Source: Chloroflexota bacterium (GTDB lineage Bacteria > Chloroflexota > Limnocylindria > Limnocylindrales > CSP1-4). Taken from it: a DNA stretch of 5,667 nucleotides. The translations under genes and the position numbers were made by a program. The notes under the pieces were generated by a model. That model was given only the letters and a program-made list of their open reading frames with translations. It ran no database searches and had not been told where the DNA came from. The stretch spans positions 1 to 5,667 of the forward strand of contig JAOUEG010000136.1 in NCBI GenBank assembly GCA_029858845.1, read 5' to 3'. Position 1 is the first letter of the stretch. The number at the start of each line of letters is the position of its first letter. Shown here one piece after another: positions 1-5,458 of the stretch.

Positions 1-815
1 GTCATCAGCGAGAGCGTGATGACCGGCGCCGGAACATCGAGATCGATCGCCTCCTGCACGGTCCAGCGTCCCTCGCCGGAGTCGGCGACCCAACCCTTGA
101 GGTGGTCCAGGTCCTGGCCGTTGGCGCGGAAGGCACGGCCGGCCAGCTCCAGGAGCCATGAGCGCACGACGGACCCCTGCATCCAGAGGTCGGAGATCCC
201 GGCGAGATCCAGGTCATAGTCGCTCGCGTGCAGGATCTCGAACCCTTCGGCGTAGGCCTGCATGAGTCCGTATTCGATCCCGTTGTGGACCATCTTCACG
301 TAGTGGCCGGCACCTGGTCCGCCCACGTGGAGGTAGCCGCCCTCAGGGGCAAGGGTCAGGAAGATCGGCTCGAGCGGGACGACCGCATCCTTGTCGCCAC
401 CGACCATCAGGCAGTAGCCGACCTGGAGGCCCCACACGCCACCGGACGTCCCGGCATCGACGTACCGCAGCCCGTGTTCGCGAAGCATCGCGTGGCGTCG
501 GACGTCGTCATGGAAGTTCGTGTTCCCGCCGTCGATGATGGTGTCGCCGGGTTCCAGGACACCCATCAGCTCGCGGATCTGCGCCTCGGTGGCGTCCCCG
601 GCCGGGACCATCACCCAGACTGCCCGGGGTGCCTCGAGCTTGCGGACGAGGTCCTCGATCGAGGACGTCGGGATCGCCGCGTCGCCGAGTTCCCCGGCCA
701 GCTCGGCCGTCTTCTCCGCGGTCCGGTTGTGAATGACGACCTCGTGACCGTCGTGGACGAGCCGACGGACCATGTTCGCCCCCATCCGGCCCAGACCGAT
801 GAACCCGATACGCAT
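1..815 (-). CDS. gnd: 6-phosphogluconate dehydrogenase, decarboxylating, short form (partial; C-terminus beyond the window)
   Basis: This cytosolic enzyme oxidises and decarboxylates 6-phosphogluconate to ribulose 5-phosphate, the last oxidative step of the pentose phosphate pathway. Translation from the ATG at 815 gives 271 complete codons with no stop. The N-terminal Rossmann domain has the dinucleotide motif GLGRMG (residues 7-12), followed by N30-R31-T32 after the second strand. Next come DGGN (95-98), the substrate-binding SGG (124-126), and the catalytic block K174-x3-N178-x2-E181-Y182. DSGEGRW (245-251) is typical of the short (about 300-residue) 6PGDH class rather than the roughly 470-residue class, so about 30 residues are probably missing. 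The NRT loop resembles NADP-using enzymes; many short forms carry an Asp there and prefer NAD. The gene starts four bases after the pgi stop, with a strong ribosome binding site inside the end of pgi, so the two are very likely cotranscribed. Family assignment is firm; cofactor preference is inference. Confidence 0.96.
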   Translation of the reverse strand, partial: MRIGFIGLGRMGANMVRRLVHDGHEVVIHNRTAEKTAELAGELGDAAIPTSSIEDLVRKLEAPRAVWVMVPAGDATEAQIRELMGVLEPGDTIIDGGNTNFHDDVRRHAMLREHGLRYVDAGTSGGVWGLQVGYCLMVGGDKDAVVPLEPIFLTLAPEGGYLHVGGPGAGHYVKMVHNGIEYGLMQAYAEGFEILHASDYDLDLAGISDLWMQGSVVRSWLLELAGRAFRANGQDLDHLKGWVADSGEGRWTVQEAIDLDVPAPVITLSLM

Positions 816-819
816 CTGC

Positions 820-2592
820 TCAGTCCTCCGATCGCCGATCGAGCGCTGCCGTCAGGGCTCGCTCCAGGGCGGCCAGCCCGGCATCCACGTCGTCACCGAG
901 GTGGACGCGGAGGATCGGCAGGTCATTGGCCTCGATCGCGCTGAGATCGCCGGCGGCCTGGGCGTCGATGAGCTGGCCGAACGTGTACGGCCAGCCGGGG
1001 ATCTCCCGGTCGCGCGGGTGGTCCGATGTCAACTGCAGGAACCAGCCGATCGGCGCCCCGCCCTTATGGAGCTGCCCGGTGCTGTGCAGGAACCGCGGGC
1101 CGTAGCCGGCTGTCGTGGCGCGTCCGGTCCGCTCCAGCAGGAGGTGTCGGATACGGGCGAGTGCCTCGTCACGGGTGGGCGTGGGCGCCACGAAGGCCTG
1201 GAGCGCGAGGTAGGCGTCCGTCCTGCGGCGGGCCAGATGGCGGGCAAGCTCGCCGACCACGCCGCCGTCCGACGTCGTGAGGCGGAGCGGCGCATCGCCG
1301 TACAGCGTGAGCCCGTCCCCGGACGCCAGGGGTGGCGGCGGCGCGACTCGCGCGCGCTCGGGGCTCTCGAGCAGATCGCGCGTGCGCCGCTTCGCTTCCT
1401 CGACGTTGGGCTGGTCGAACGGGTCGATCCCGAGGACCGCACCGGCGATCGCGGTCGCGACCTCCCAGCGCACGAATTCCGCCCCGAGGTCGATCGGGTC
1501 GGCCAGTTCGATCCGGATGACCGGATGTCCCGCTTCAGCGAGCTCGTCCGCCAGGGCTTCGCGGGCATCGTCGGCCGGGCTTCCCGCAAGGACCAGTCGC
1601 ACGAAGGAGCGGTCCGGACCATAGTCGCCGACCGCCGCGAGGGGCTCGAGGTCGATCGGCACGATCCCGCTGCCATGCTTGCCGGTGCTCTCGGCGATGA
1701 GCTGCTCGGCCCACGCTCCGAAGGCCGTGATCTCGGCGTCGGCCAGGAACGTGAGCTTGTCCCGCCCGGCCCTGGCGAGCGTCCCGAGGGCGAGGCCCAG
1801 CGAGACGCCGGGGTTCACCGTCGGTTCCGGGGCGCGGCACGCCCCCAGCATCGCGCTCGCGGACGCGAGCAGCGCGTCGAGGTCGAGCCCGATGAGCGAC
1901 GCGGGCACGAGCCCCACGTAGGTCAGGGCGCTGTATCGCCCGCCGATGTCCGGCGGGTTCAGGAAGATGCTCCGGAACTCGTCATGGTGCGGGAGGGCCT
2001 CAAGGCTCGCGCCCGGGTCCGTGATGGCCGCGATGACCTCGCCGGCATGCTCGTAGACGTGGTGGTGTCGCGCATCCAGCGCGGCATGGGCACGCGCTCG
2101 ACCCTCGGCCAGGAAGGCGCGCGTCTCCACCGTCGTCCCAGACTTGCTGGCCACGATCATCAGCGTGGACAGCGGATCGAGGTCATCCAATACGGCGGCC
2201 ACGGCATCGGGATCCGTCGAGTCCAGGACGCGCAGGTCGAGATAGCCATCCACCGTGCCGAACGCCTGGTGGAGCACCTCCGGGGCGAGGCTGCTGCCCC
2301 CCATCCCGGCGACGATCGCGGTCGTGAAGCCGGCCTCCACGATCCCGTCGCCGAAGCCCTCCAGGGCCGCGATCTGGCCCGTGAAGTGCTCCGGTGCATC
2401 GAGCCAGCCGAGTCGGTCGGTGATCGCCGAACGGATCCGTTCGTCGCCGGACCAGAGCGTGGTGTCGCGGTCGAAGAGTCGATTCGACCACGCTTCGTCG
2501 CGGGCGCGCTCCACCGCGGCATCGAAGTCGGGCTGGGCGGCTCCCAGGCGGAATCCCGGAAGGCTGAGCGTTGACGGAGCGGGATCGGTCAT
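820..2592 (-). CDS. pgi: glucose-6-phosphate isomerase, stand-alone form of the Tal-Pgi C-terminal type
   Basis: This 590-residue cytosolic enzyme interconverts glucose 6-phosphate and fructose 6-phosphate, joining glycolysis to the pentose phosphate pathway. Two SIS sugar-isomerase domains are visible. The first holds GMGGSS (96-101) and the phosphate-binding SKSGTT (149-154). Further motifs are DIGGRYSALT (215-224), the catalytic-Glu segment E301-STGKHG, DPFDQPNVE (390-398), and near the C-terminus YGPRFLHSTGQLHKGG (497-512), which supplies the expected catalytic Lys510. The last motif is the version I associate with the Pgi half of bifunctional transaldolase/Pgi proteins, not the QWGVELGK type of E. 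coli Pgi. No transaldolase domain precedes it: the frame starts at ATG 2592, with GGAG (2602-2599) six bases upstream, and the 141-base gap before it is non-coding on this strand. A bifunctional phosphoglucose/phosphomannose isomerase is less likely because those are usually only about 330-350 residues long. Confidence 0.95.
   Translation of the reverse strand: MTDPAPSTLSLPGFRLGAAQPDFDAAVERARDEAWSNRLFDRDTTLWSGDERIRSAITDRLGWLDAPEHFTGQIAALEGFGDGIVEAGFTTAIVAGMGGSSLAPEVLHQAFGTVDGYLDLRVLDSTDPDAVAAVLDDLDPLSTLMIVASKSGTTVETRAFLAEGRARAHAALDARHHHVYEHAGEVIAAITDPGASLEALPHHDEFRSIFLNPPDIGGRYSALTYVGLVPASLIGLDLDALLASASAMLGACRAPEPTVNPGVSLGLALGTLARAGRDKLTFLADAEITAFGAWAEQLIAESTGKHGSGIVPIDLEPLAAVGDYGPDRSFVRLVLAGSPADDAREALADELAEAGHPVIRIELADPIDLGAEFVRWEVATAIAGAVLGIDPFDQPNVEEAKRRTRDLLESPERARVAPPPPLASGDGLTLYGDAPLRLTTSDGGVVGELARHLARRRTDAYLALQAFVAPTPTRDEALARIRHLLLERTGRATTAGYGPRFLHSTGQLHKGGAPIGWFLQLTSDHPRDREIPGWPYTFGQLIDAQAAGDLSAIEANDLPILRVHLGDDVDAGLAALERALTAALDRRSED
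824..829 (-). promoter_or_regulatory. ribosome binding site of gnd, inside the 3' end of pgi
   Basis: On the minus strand GGAGGA lies eight bases before the gnd ATG at 815, a near-ideal Shine-Dalgarno match and spacing. It sits within the last codons of pgi (…RRSED, stop TGA at 822-820), so terminating pgi ribosomes pass over it. This fixes the gnd start and suggests translational coupling of the two genes. Confidence 0.85.
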
Positions 2593-2733
2593 CGTGGTCT
2601 CCGGAGGGTGGCATCCGCCTGTGAGCGGACGATTGCGACTCGAACCGGGCTGGTTGGGGCGCTGCCGGTGCTCGGGTCTCCAATGGTACGCCCGCGCCCC
2701 GCGGTCGTCGGGCGCGTCGTGGCCGGGCCGGCT
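2593..2733. other. rpiB-pgi intergenic region with inverted repeats, no gene
   Basis: This is the largest gap inside the cluster (141 bases). No protein-like frame is seen. Two GC-rich inverted repeats are present. One is at 2721-2750 and includes the rpiB stop. The other has arms CGCCCG at 2689-2694 and CGGGCG at 2709-2714. Neither is followed on the minus strand by a T-run, so they are not classical intrinsic terminators. A weak -10-like TACCAT lies at 2688-2683 on the minus strand with no recognisable -35. If used, it would give pgi-gnd their own start with a leader of roughly 80 bases. That is speculative. Confidence 0.5.
2599..2602 (-). promoter_or_regulatory. ribosome binding site of pgi
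   Basis: GGAG on the minus strand lies six bases before the pgi ATG at 2592. Together with the family N-terminus (LWSGDERIRSAITDRLGWL at 46-64) it supports this start rather than a longer reading. Confidence 0.65.
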
Positions 2734-2750
2734 TCAGCCGGACGCCGGCC
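2721..2750 (-). other. GC-rich hairpin with the rpiB stop codon in its loop
   Basis: The outer arms are GGCCGG (2721-2726) and CCGGCC (2745-2750). The inner arms are CCGGC (2728-2732) and GCCGG (2737-2741). They enclose a four-base loop at 2733-2736, with one base against three in the internal loop. On the minus-strand transcript the loop reads UGAA and contains the rpiB stop. There is no following U-tract, so it could be a Rho-independent-like pause, an mRNA 3'-end stabiliser or an attenuator, or simply a product of GC-rich sequence. Confidence 0.5.
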
Positions 2751-3216
2751 GTGGCGTGGGACCGTGGGTCGCCTCGATCGCGTTGACCTTGTCCAGGCGC
2801 CGACGATGGCGAGGCTCGCCGCTGAACGCGGCGCCGACGAAGGCAACCACGATCTCGAACGCCGGTTCCGGTCCGATCACCCGGGCCCCGAGGGCCAGCA
2901 CGTTCATGTCGTCGTGTTCGACGCCTTGGTGTGCCGAATACGTGTCATGGCAGACGGCCGCGCGGATCCCCCGGATCTTGTTGGCGGCGACGCTGGCTCC
3001 GACCCCGGAGCCGCAGACCAGGATGCCGCGATCGGCCTCGCCTCGCTGGACGGCCAGGCCCAGGCGCTCGGCGAAGTCCGGGTAGTCGTCGCCGGGATCG
3101 GATCCATCACCGCCGAGGTCGATCAGGTCGTGCCCGAGGCCGGCCCGATCGAGACGGACCAGGAGTTCGTCCTTGAAGGCGGCCCCGGCGTGATCGGCGG
3201 CGAACGCGACGCGCAT
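2734..3216 (-). CDS. rpiB: ribose-5-phosphate isomerase B (RpiB/LacAB family)
   Basis: This enzyme interconverts ribulose 5-phosphate and ribose 5-phosphate in the cytosol, supplying transketolase and nucleotide synthesis. The protein is 160 residues, normal for the family (about 140-160). It shows D8-H9 in ADHAG, the DYPDFAE loop (44-50), and the active-site Cys68 in CGSGVGAS (68-75). These are followed by AANKIRGIRAAVC, then H101 in EHDDMNVLALGARVIG (100-115), matching the ring-opening His of E. coli RpiB, and a phosphate-binding Arg/His cluster RHRRRLDKV (136-144). The residue after H101 is Asp where E. coli has Asn, a change I regard as common. The last 16 or so residues are a Pro-rich tail without family motifs. 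It lies 44 bases after tkt and upstream of pgi. The pathway context favours ribose over galactose or allose phosphate isomerisation. The start at ATG 3216 fits the conserved RVAFAADHAG N-terminus, though a well-placed Shine-Dalgarno is lacking. Confidence 0.95.
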   Translation of the reverse strand: MRVAFAADHAGAAFKDELLVRLDRAGLGHDLIDLGGDGSDPGDDYPDFAERLGLAVQRGEADRGILVCGSGVGASVAANKIRGIRAAVCHDTYSAHQGVEHDDMNVLALGARVIGPEPAFEIVVAFVGAAFSGEPRHRRRLDKVNAIEATHGPTPRPASG

Positions 3217-3222
3217 GCCTCA

Positions 3223-3228
3223 AGGATA
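3223..3228 (-). promoter_or_regulatory. possible -10 box for a leaderless rpiB transcript
   Basis: On the minus strand TATCCT (3228-3223) is followed by exactly six bases and then the rpiB ATG at 3216. That geometry (TANNNT-N6-ATG) would start transcription at the A of the start codon. The only close purine motif, GAGG, is one base from the ATG, too near for normal Shine-Dalgarno pairing, which fits leaderless use. No convincing -35 is seen, so this may be chance within a read-through operon. Confidence 0.35.
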
Positions 3229-3261
3229 CGGCCTCGACCGTGGCATCCGGCGGCAGGCCGT
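3228..3261 (-). other. inverted repeat between the tkt stop and the rpiB start
   Basis: A perfect 7-base inverted repeat has arms ACGGCCT (3228-3234) and AGGCCGT (3255-3261) around 20 bases. On the minus strand the 5' arm begins with the final A of the tkt stop codon, and the 3' arm ends 11 bases before the rpiB ATG. The following bases are not T-rich, so it is not a standard terminator. It could modulate read-through into rpiB or protect the tkt message end. Confidence 0.4.
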
Positions 3262-5339
3262 CAGCGGTCCTGCTCGCGTGCCGCCTGGTGCCCGAAATGG
3301 CCGCCATCGAGCGTCGGCACCCGGCCCCTCAGGCCATCGTGGACGACGCGCCGACCCACGTCCGCGACCCGCTGCGATGTGAAGCCGAAGTGCTCGAAGA
3401 TGGCGCCGGCCGGCGCGGACGCGCCGAAGTGGTCCAGCCCGACGATGGCGCCCGCATCGCCGACCCATCGCTCCCAGCCGAGCGTGACGCCCATCTCGAC
3501 GCTGACCCGATGGCGAACGTCCGGCGGAAGGATCGCGTCACGGTAGGCCTGGTCCTGGGCGTCGAAGCGCTCCCAGCAGGGGAGGGACACGACGCGAGTC
3601 GGGATGTCGTCCGCTTCGAGCTCCTCGGCCGCCGCGACGGCGAGGTGCAGCTCGGAGCCTGTCGCGATGACGATCAGCCGCGGCGTCCCGCCGGTCGCCT
3701 CGCGCAGCACGTACCCGCCGCGTGCTACCCCCTCGCGGGCCAGGCTCGAGGTCCCCGGCAGGGTGGGCACCTTCTGCCGGGTCAACGCCAGGGCCACCGG
3801 TCCACCGCGTCGCTCCACGGCGAGCGCCCAGGCGGCGGCGGTCTCGTTCGCGTCGCCGGGCCGGATGAACCACAGGTCCGGGATGGCGCGGAGCGCGGCG
3901 AAGTGCTCGACCGGCTGATGGGTCGGACCATCCTCGCCGAGACCGACCGAGTCGTGCGTCCAGACGTGGATGACATGGAGGCCCGCGAGTGCGGACAGGC
4001 GGATCGCGCCGCGCATGTAGTCGCTGAACGTCAGGAACGTGGCGTCGTAGGGGATGAACCCGCCGTGGTAGGCGATCCCGTTCGCGATGCCGCCCATGGC
4101 GTGCTCGCGGACCCCGAACCGGAGGTTGCGGCCCGGCTCCCCGGGTGCGTAGAGCGATGCGCTCTTGACGTCGGTCAGGTTGGATTCGGACAGGTCGGCG
4201 GCGCCACCGAACAGCTCCGGGACGGGATCGGCGAGAGCCTGGATGGCGTCCTGGGAGGCGTTCCTCGTGGCCACCTCGCTGCCGGCCTCGTAGACCTTCA
4301 GGCCGGCATCCCAGCCCTCGGCCAGACGGCCCTCGATGCGCCTCGTGAACTCCTCGGCCAGCTCCGGATAGGCAGCGGCGTACGATGCCAGGCGCGCCTC
4401 CCAGTCGGCGACGAGGCGCTCGCCGGCCGGGATCGCCGCGCGGAAGATCGCGAGCGCGTCCTCCGGAACGTAGAAGGACCGGTCCGGGTCCCAGCCATAG
4501 GCCTCCTTGGTCAGGCGAACCTCGTCGGCGCCCAGCGGGGCGCCATGGGCCTTCTGCGAATCCTGTCGGTTCGGACTGCCGAACCCGATATGGGTGCGGA
4601 CCGCGATCAGGCTGGGCCGGTCATCGTCACGGGCCAGGTCGAGAGCGACCTCGATCGCATCGACGTCATTGCCGTCCGCGACGCGGTGGGTATGCCAGCC
4701 GTAGGCATGGAACCGGGCGAGCACATCCTCCGACCAGGCCATCTCGGTCGGACCGTCCAGCTGGATGCGGTTGTCGTCGTACAGCACGATGAGCTTGGCC
4801 AGGCGCAGGTGACCGGCAAGACTCGCGGCCTCCGAGGCGATGCCCTCCTGGAGGTCGCCGTCGCTGGCGATGACGTAGGTCCGATGGTCCACGATGACGT
4901 GTCCGTCGCGATGGAACTCGTGGGCCAGCCGCCGCTCTGCGATGGCCATGCCGACGGCATTCGTGAGCCCCTGGCCGAGGGGCCCGGTCGTCGCCTCGAC
5001 TCCCGGGGTCAGTCCGTATTCCGGGTGGCCCGGGGTCCGCGAGCCCCACTGCCGGAACGACCGGAGATCGTCCATCGAGAGGTCGTAGCCCGTCAGGTGC
5101 AGGAGCGAGTACAGCAGCATGCTGGCATGACCGGCGCTGAGGACGAATCGATCGCGATCCGGCCAATCCGGACGGGTCGGGGCGTGGCGCAGGACCCGGG
5201 TCCAGAGCGCATAGGCCATCGGAGCCGCGCCCATCGGTGCGCCCGGATGCCCGGAGTTGGCCTCCTGAACGCCGTCGATGGACAGGGTCCGGATGGTGTC
5301 GACGGCAAGGCGGTCCAGGTACGGCTTCAGGGGAGTCAT
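3261..5339 (-). CDS. tkt: transketolase
   Basis: This thiamine-diphosphate and divalent-metal-dependent enzyme moves two-carbon ketol units between sugar phosphates in the non-oxidative pentose phosphate pathway. The 692-residue product has normal length and the full domain order. The N-terminal ThDP domain has SGHPGAPMG (29-37, His31), H71, TTGPLGQG (117-124), the metal site D160 plus N190 in LYDDNRIQLDG, and H265 in AHGAPLG. The central pyrimidine-binding domain has R359 in ATRNASQ, LSESNLT (383-389), the catalytic Glu412 in FGVREHAMGG, and HDSVGLGEDGPTHQP (462-476). R521 in LTRQK and a C-terminal domain with ATGSELHLA follow. Numbering runs almost in step with E. coli TktA, and every key residue I looked for is present. 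The start was set at ATG 5339 (MTPLKPYLDR…). A longer reading to 5432 adds 31 residues unlike the family and passes through the TACAAT promoter box. GGAG lies 11 bases upstream. It is the first gene of the cluster. Confidence 0.97.
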   Translation of the reverse strand: MTPLKPYLDRLAVDTIRTLSIDGVQEANSGHPGAPMGAAPMAYALWTRVLRHAPTRPDWPDRDRFVLSAGHASMLLYSLLHLTGYDLSMDDLRSFRQWGSRTPGHPEYGLTPGVEATTGPLGQGLTNAVGMAIAERRLAHEFHRDGHVIVDHRTYVIASDGDLQEGIASEAASLAGHLRLAKLIVLYDDNRIQLDGPTEMAWSEDVLARFHAYGWHTHRVADGNDVDAIEVALDLARDDDRPSLIAVRTHIGFGSPNRQDSQKAHGAPLGADEVRLTKEAYGWDPDRSFYVPEDALAIFRAAIPAGERLVADWEARLASYAAAYPELAEEFTRRIEGRLAEGWDAGLKVYEAGSEVATRNASQDAIQALADPVPELFGGAADLSESNLTDVKSASLYAPGEPGRNLRFGVREHAMGGIANGIAYHGGFIPYDATFLTFSDYMRGAIRLSALAGLHVIHVWTHDSVGLGEDGPTHQPVEHFAALRAIPDLWFIRPGDANETAAAWALAVERRGGPVALALTRQKVPTLPGTSSLAREGVARGGYVLREATGGTPRLIVIATGSELHLAVAAAEELEADDIPTRVVSLPCWERFDAQDQAYRDAILPPDVRHRVSVEMGVTLGWERWVGDAGAIVGLDHFGASAPAGAIFEHFGFTSQRVADVGRRVVHDGLRGRVPTLDGGHFGHQAAREQDR

Positions 5340-5365
5340 GAGGCGGAACACTCCGGGAGGCGCAT
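5336..5365 (-). CDS. possible nine-residue leader peptide overlapping the tkt start
   Basis: Between the tkt -10 box and the tkt ATG, a short frame runs from ATG 5365 and encodes MRLPECSAS. Its TGA stop overlaps the tkt start as ATGA (5339-5336), the classic geometry for translational coupling. The tkt Shine-Dalgarno candidate GGAG lies inside it. It has no Shine-Dalgarno of its own, but its ATG would be only about ten bases from the predicted transcript start. A nine-codon frame arises easily by chance, so this is a candidate only. Confidence 0.2.
   Translation of the reverse strand: MRLPECSAS
5351..5354 (-). promoter_or_regulatory. candidate ribosome binding site of tkt
   Basis: GGAG on the minus strand is 11 bases before the tkt ATG at 5339, at the long end of workable spacing. 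No better match occurs nearer, and the family alignment leaves this ATG as the only sensible start. Confidence 0.5.
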
Positions 5366-5380
5366 GGGTCGTTCGCGGCC

Positions 5381-5386
5381 ATTGTA
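5381..5386 (-). promoter_or_regulatory. -10 box of the promoter for tkt and the gene cluster
   Basis: TACAAT on the minus strand differs from the TATAAT consensus at one base and stands out in very GC-rich surroundings. It predicts a start near 5374 and a leader of about 35 bases before the tkt ATG. The -35 position (around 5404-5409) has no TTGACA-like match, so the promoter may rely on another contact or an activator. It is the best promoter candidate for the whole minus-strand cluster. Confidence 0.55.
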
Positions 5387-5445
5387 GGCGTCCGCTGTGG
5401 TGGGCTCGGTGGACGACGCAGCCGGATGACACCTGCCGGGGCGGC

Positions 5446-5451
5446 TACCAT
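5446..5451 (+). promoter_or_regulatory. candidate -10 box for a leaderless kinase transcript
   Basis: TACCAT is followed by seven bases and then the kinase ATG at 5459, so transcription would begin at or within a base of the start codon. No Shine-Dalgarno precedes that ATG, in agreement. An ATGACA resembling a -35 lies at 5426-5431, but at 14 bases the spacer is short. Confidence 0.4.
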
Positions 5452-5458
5452 CGTCGTC

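Larger units (their letters stand above)
5340..5458. promoter_or_regulatory. divergent promoter region between tkt and the sugar kinase gene
   Basis: This 119-base gap separates the diverging genes and holds back-to-back promoter elements: TACAAT for tkt (5386-5381, minus) and TACCAT for the kinase (5446-5451, plus), about 60 bases apart. Between them lies an imperfect inverted repeat, CGTCCGC (5389-5395) and GTGGACG (5409-5415), six of seven positions matching, across the place where the tkt -35 would be. That repeat could be an operator, but the evidence is only symmetry. Confidence 0.5.

Noticed and set aside
228..944. A plus-strand frame of 238 codons opposite gnd
   Set aside because: It is codon-aligned with gnd and overlaps the pgi end. 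No family features are present, and gnd is clear on the minus strand.
772..2574. A long plus-strand open frame (about 600 codons) opposite pgi
   Set aside because: It too is codon-aligned with pgi and explained by the same codon bias. The product is Arg/Gly/Glu-rich with no recognisable domain.
2689..2714. CGCCCG/CGGGCG inverted repeat considered as an intrinsic terminator
   Set aside because: It has a 14-base loop and no T-run on either side, so there is not enough to call a terminator. It is mentioned only as part of the intergenic region.
2608..3546. A plus-strand frame of 312 codons across the rpiB region
   Set aside because: It is codon-aligned with rpiB and continues over both neighbouring gaps into tkt. 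It has composition bias but no domain motif, and RpiB on the other strand explains the region.
3240..5387. A long plus-strand open frame (about 715 codons) opposite tkt
   Set aside because: It is aligned codon for codon with tkt on the other strand. In GC-rich genes the codons TTA, CTA and TCA are rare, so the mirrored frame stays open. Its translation has no family motifs, while the minus strand encodes a complete transketolase.
5340..5432. A 31-residue N-terminal extension of transketolase
   Set aside because: The extension has no likeness to transketolase N-termini, runs through the TACAAT promoter box and lacks a ribosome binding site. The start at 5339 matches the family.
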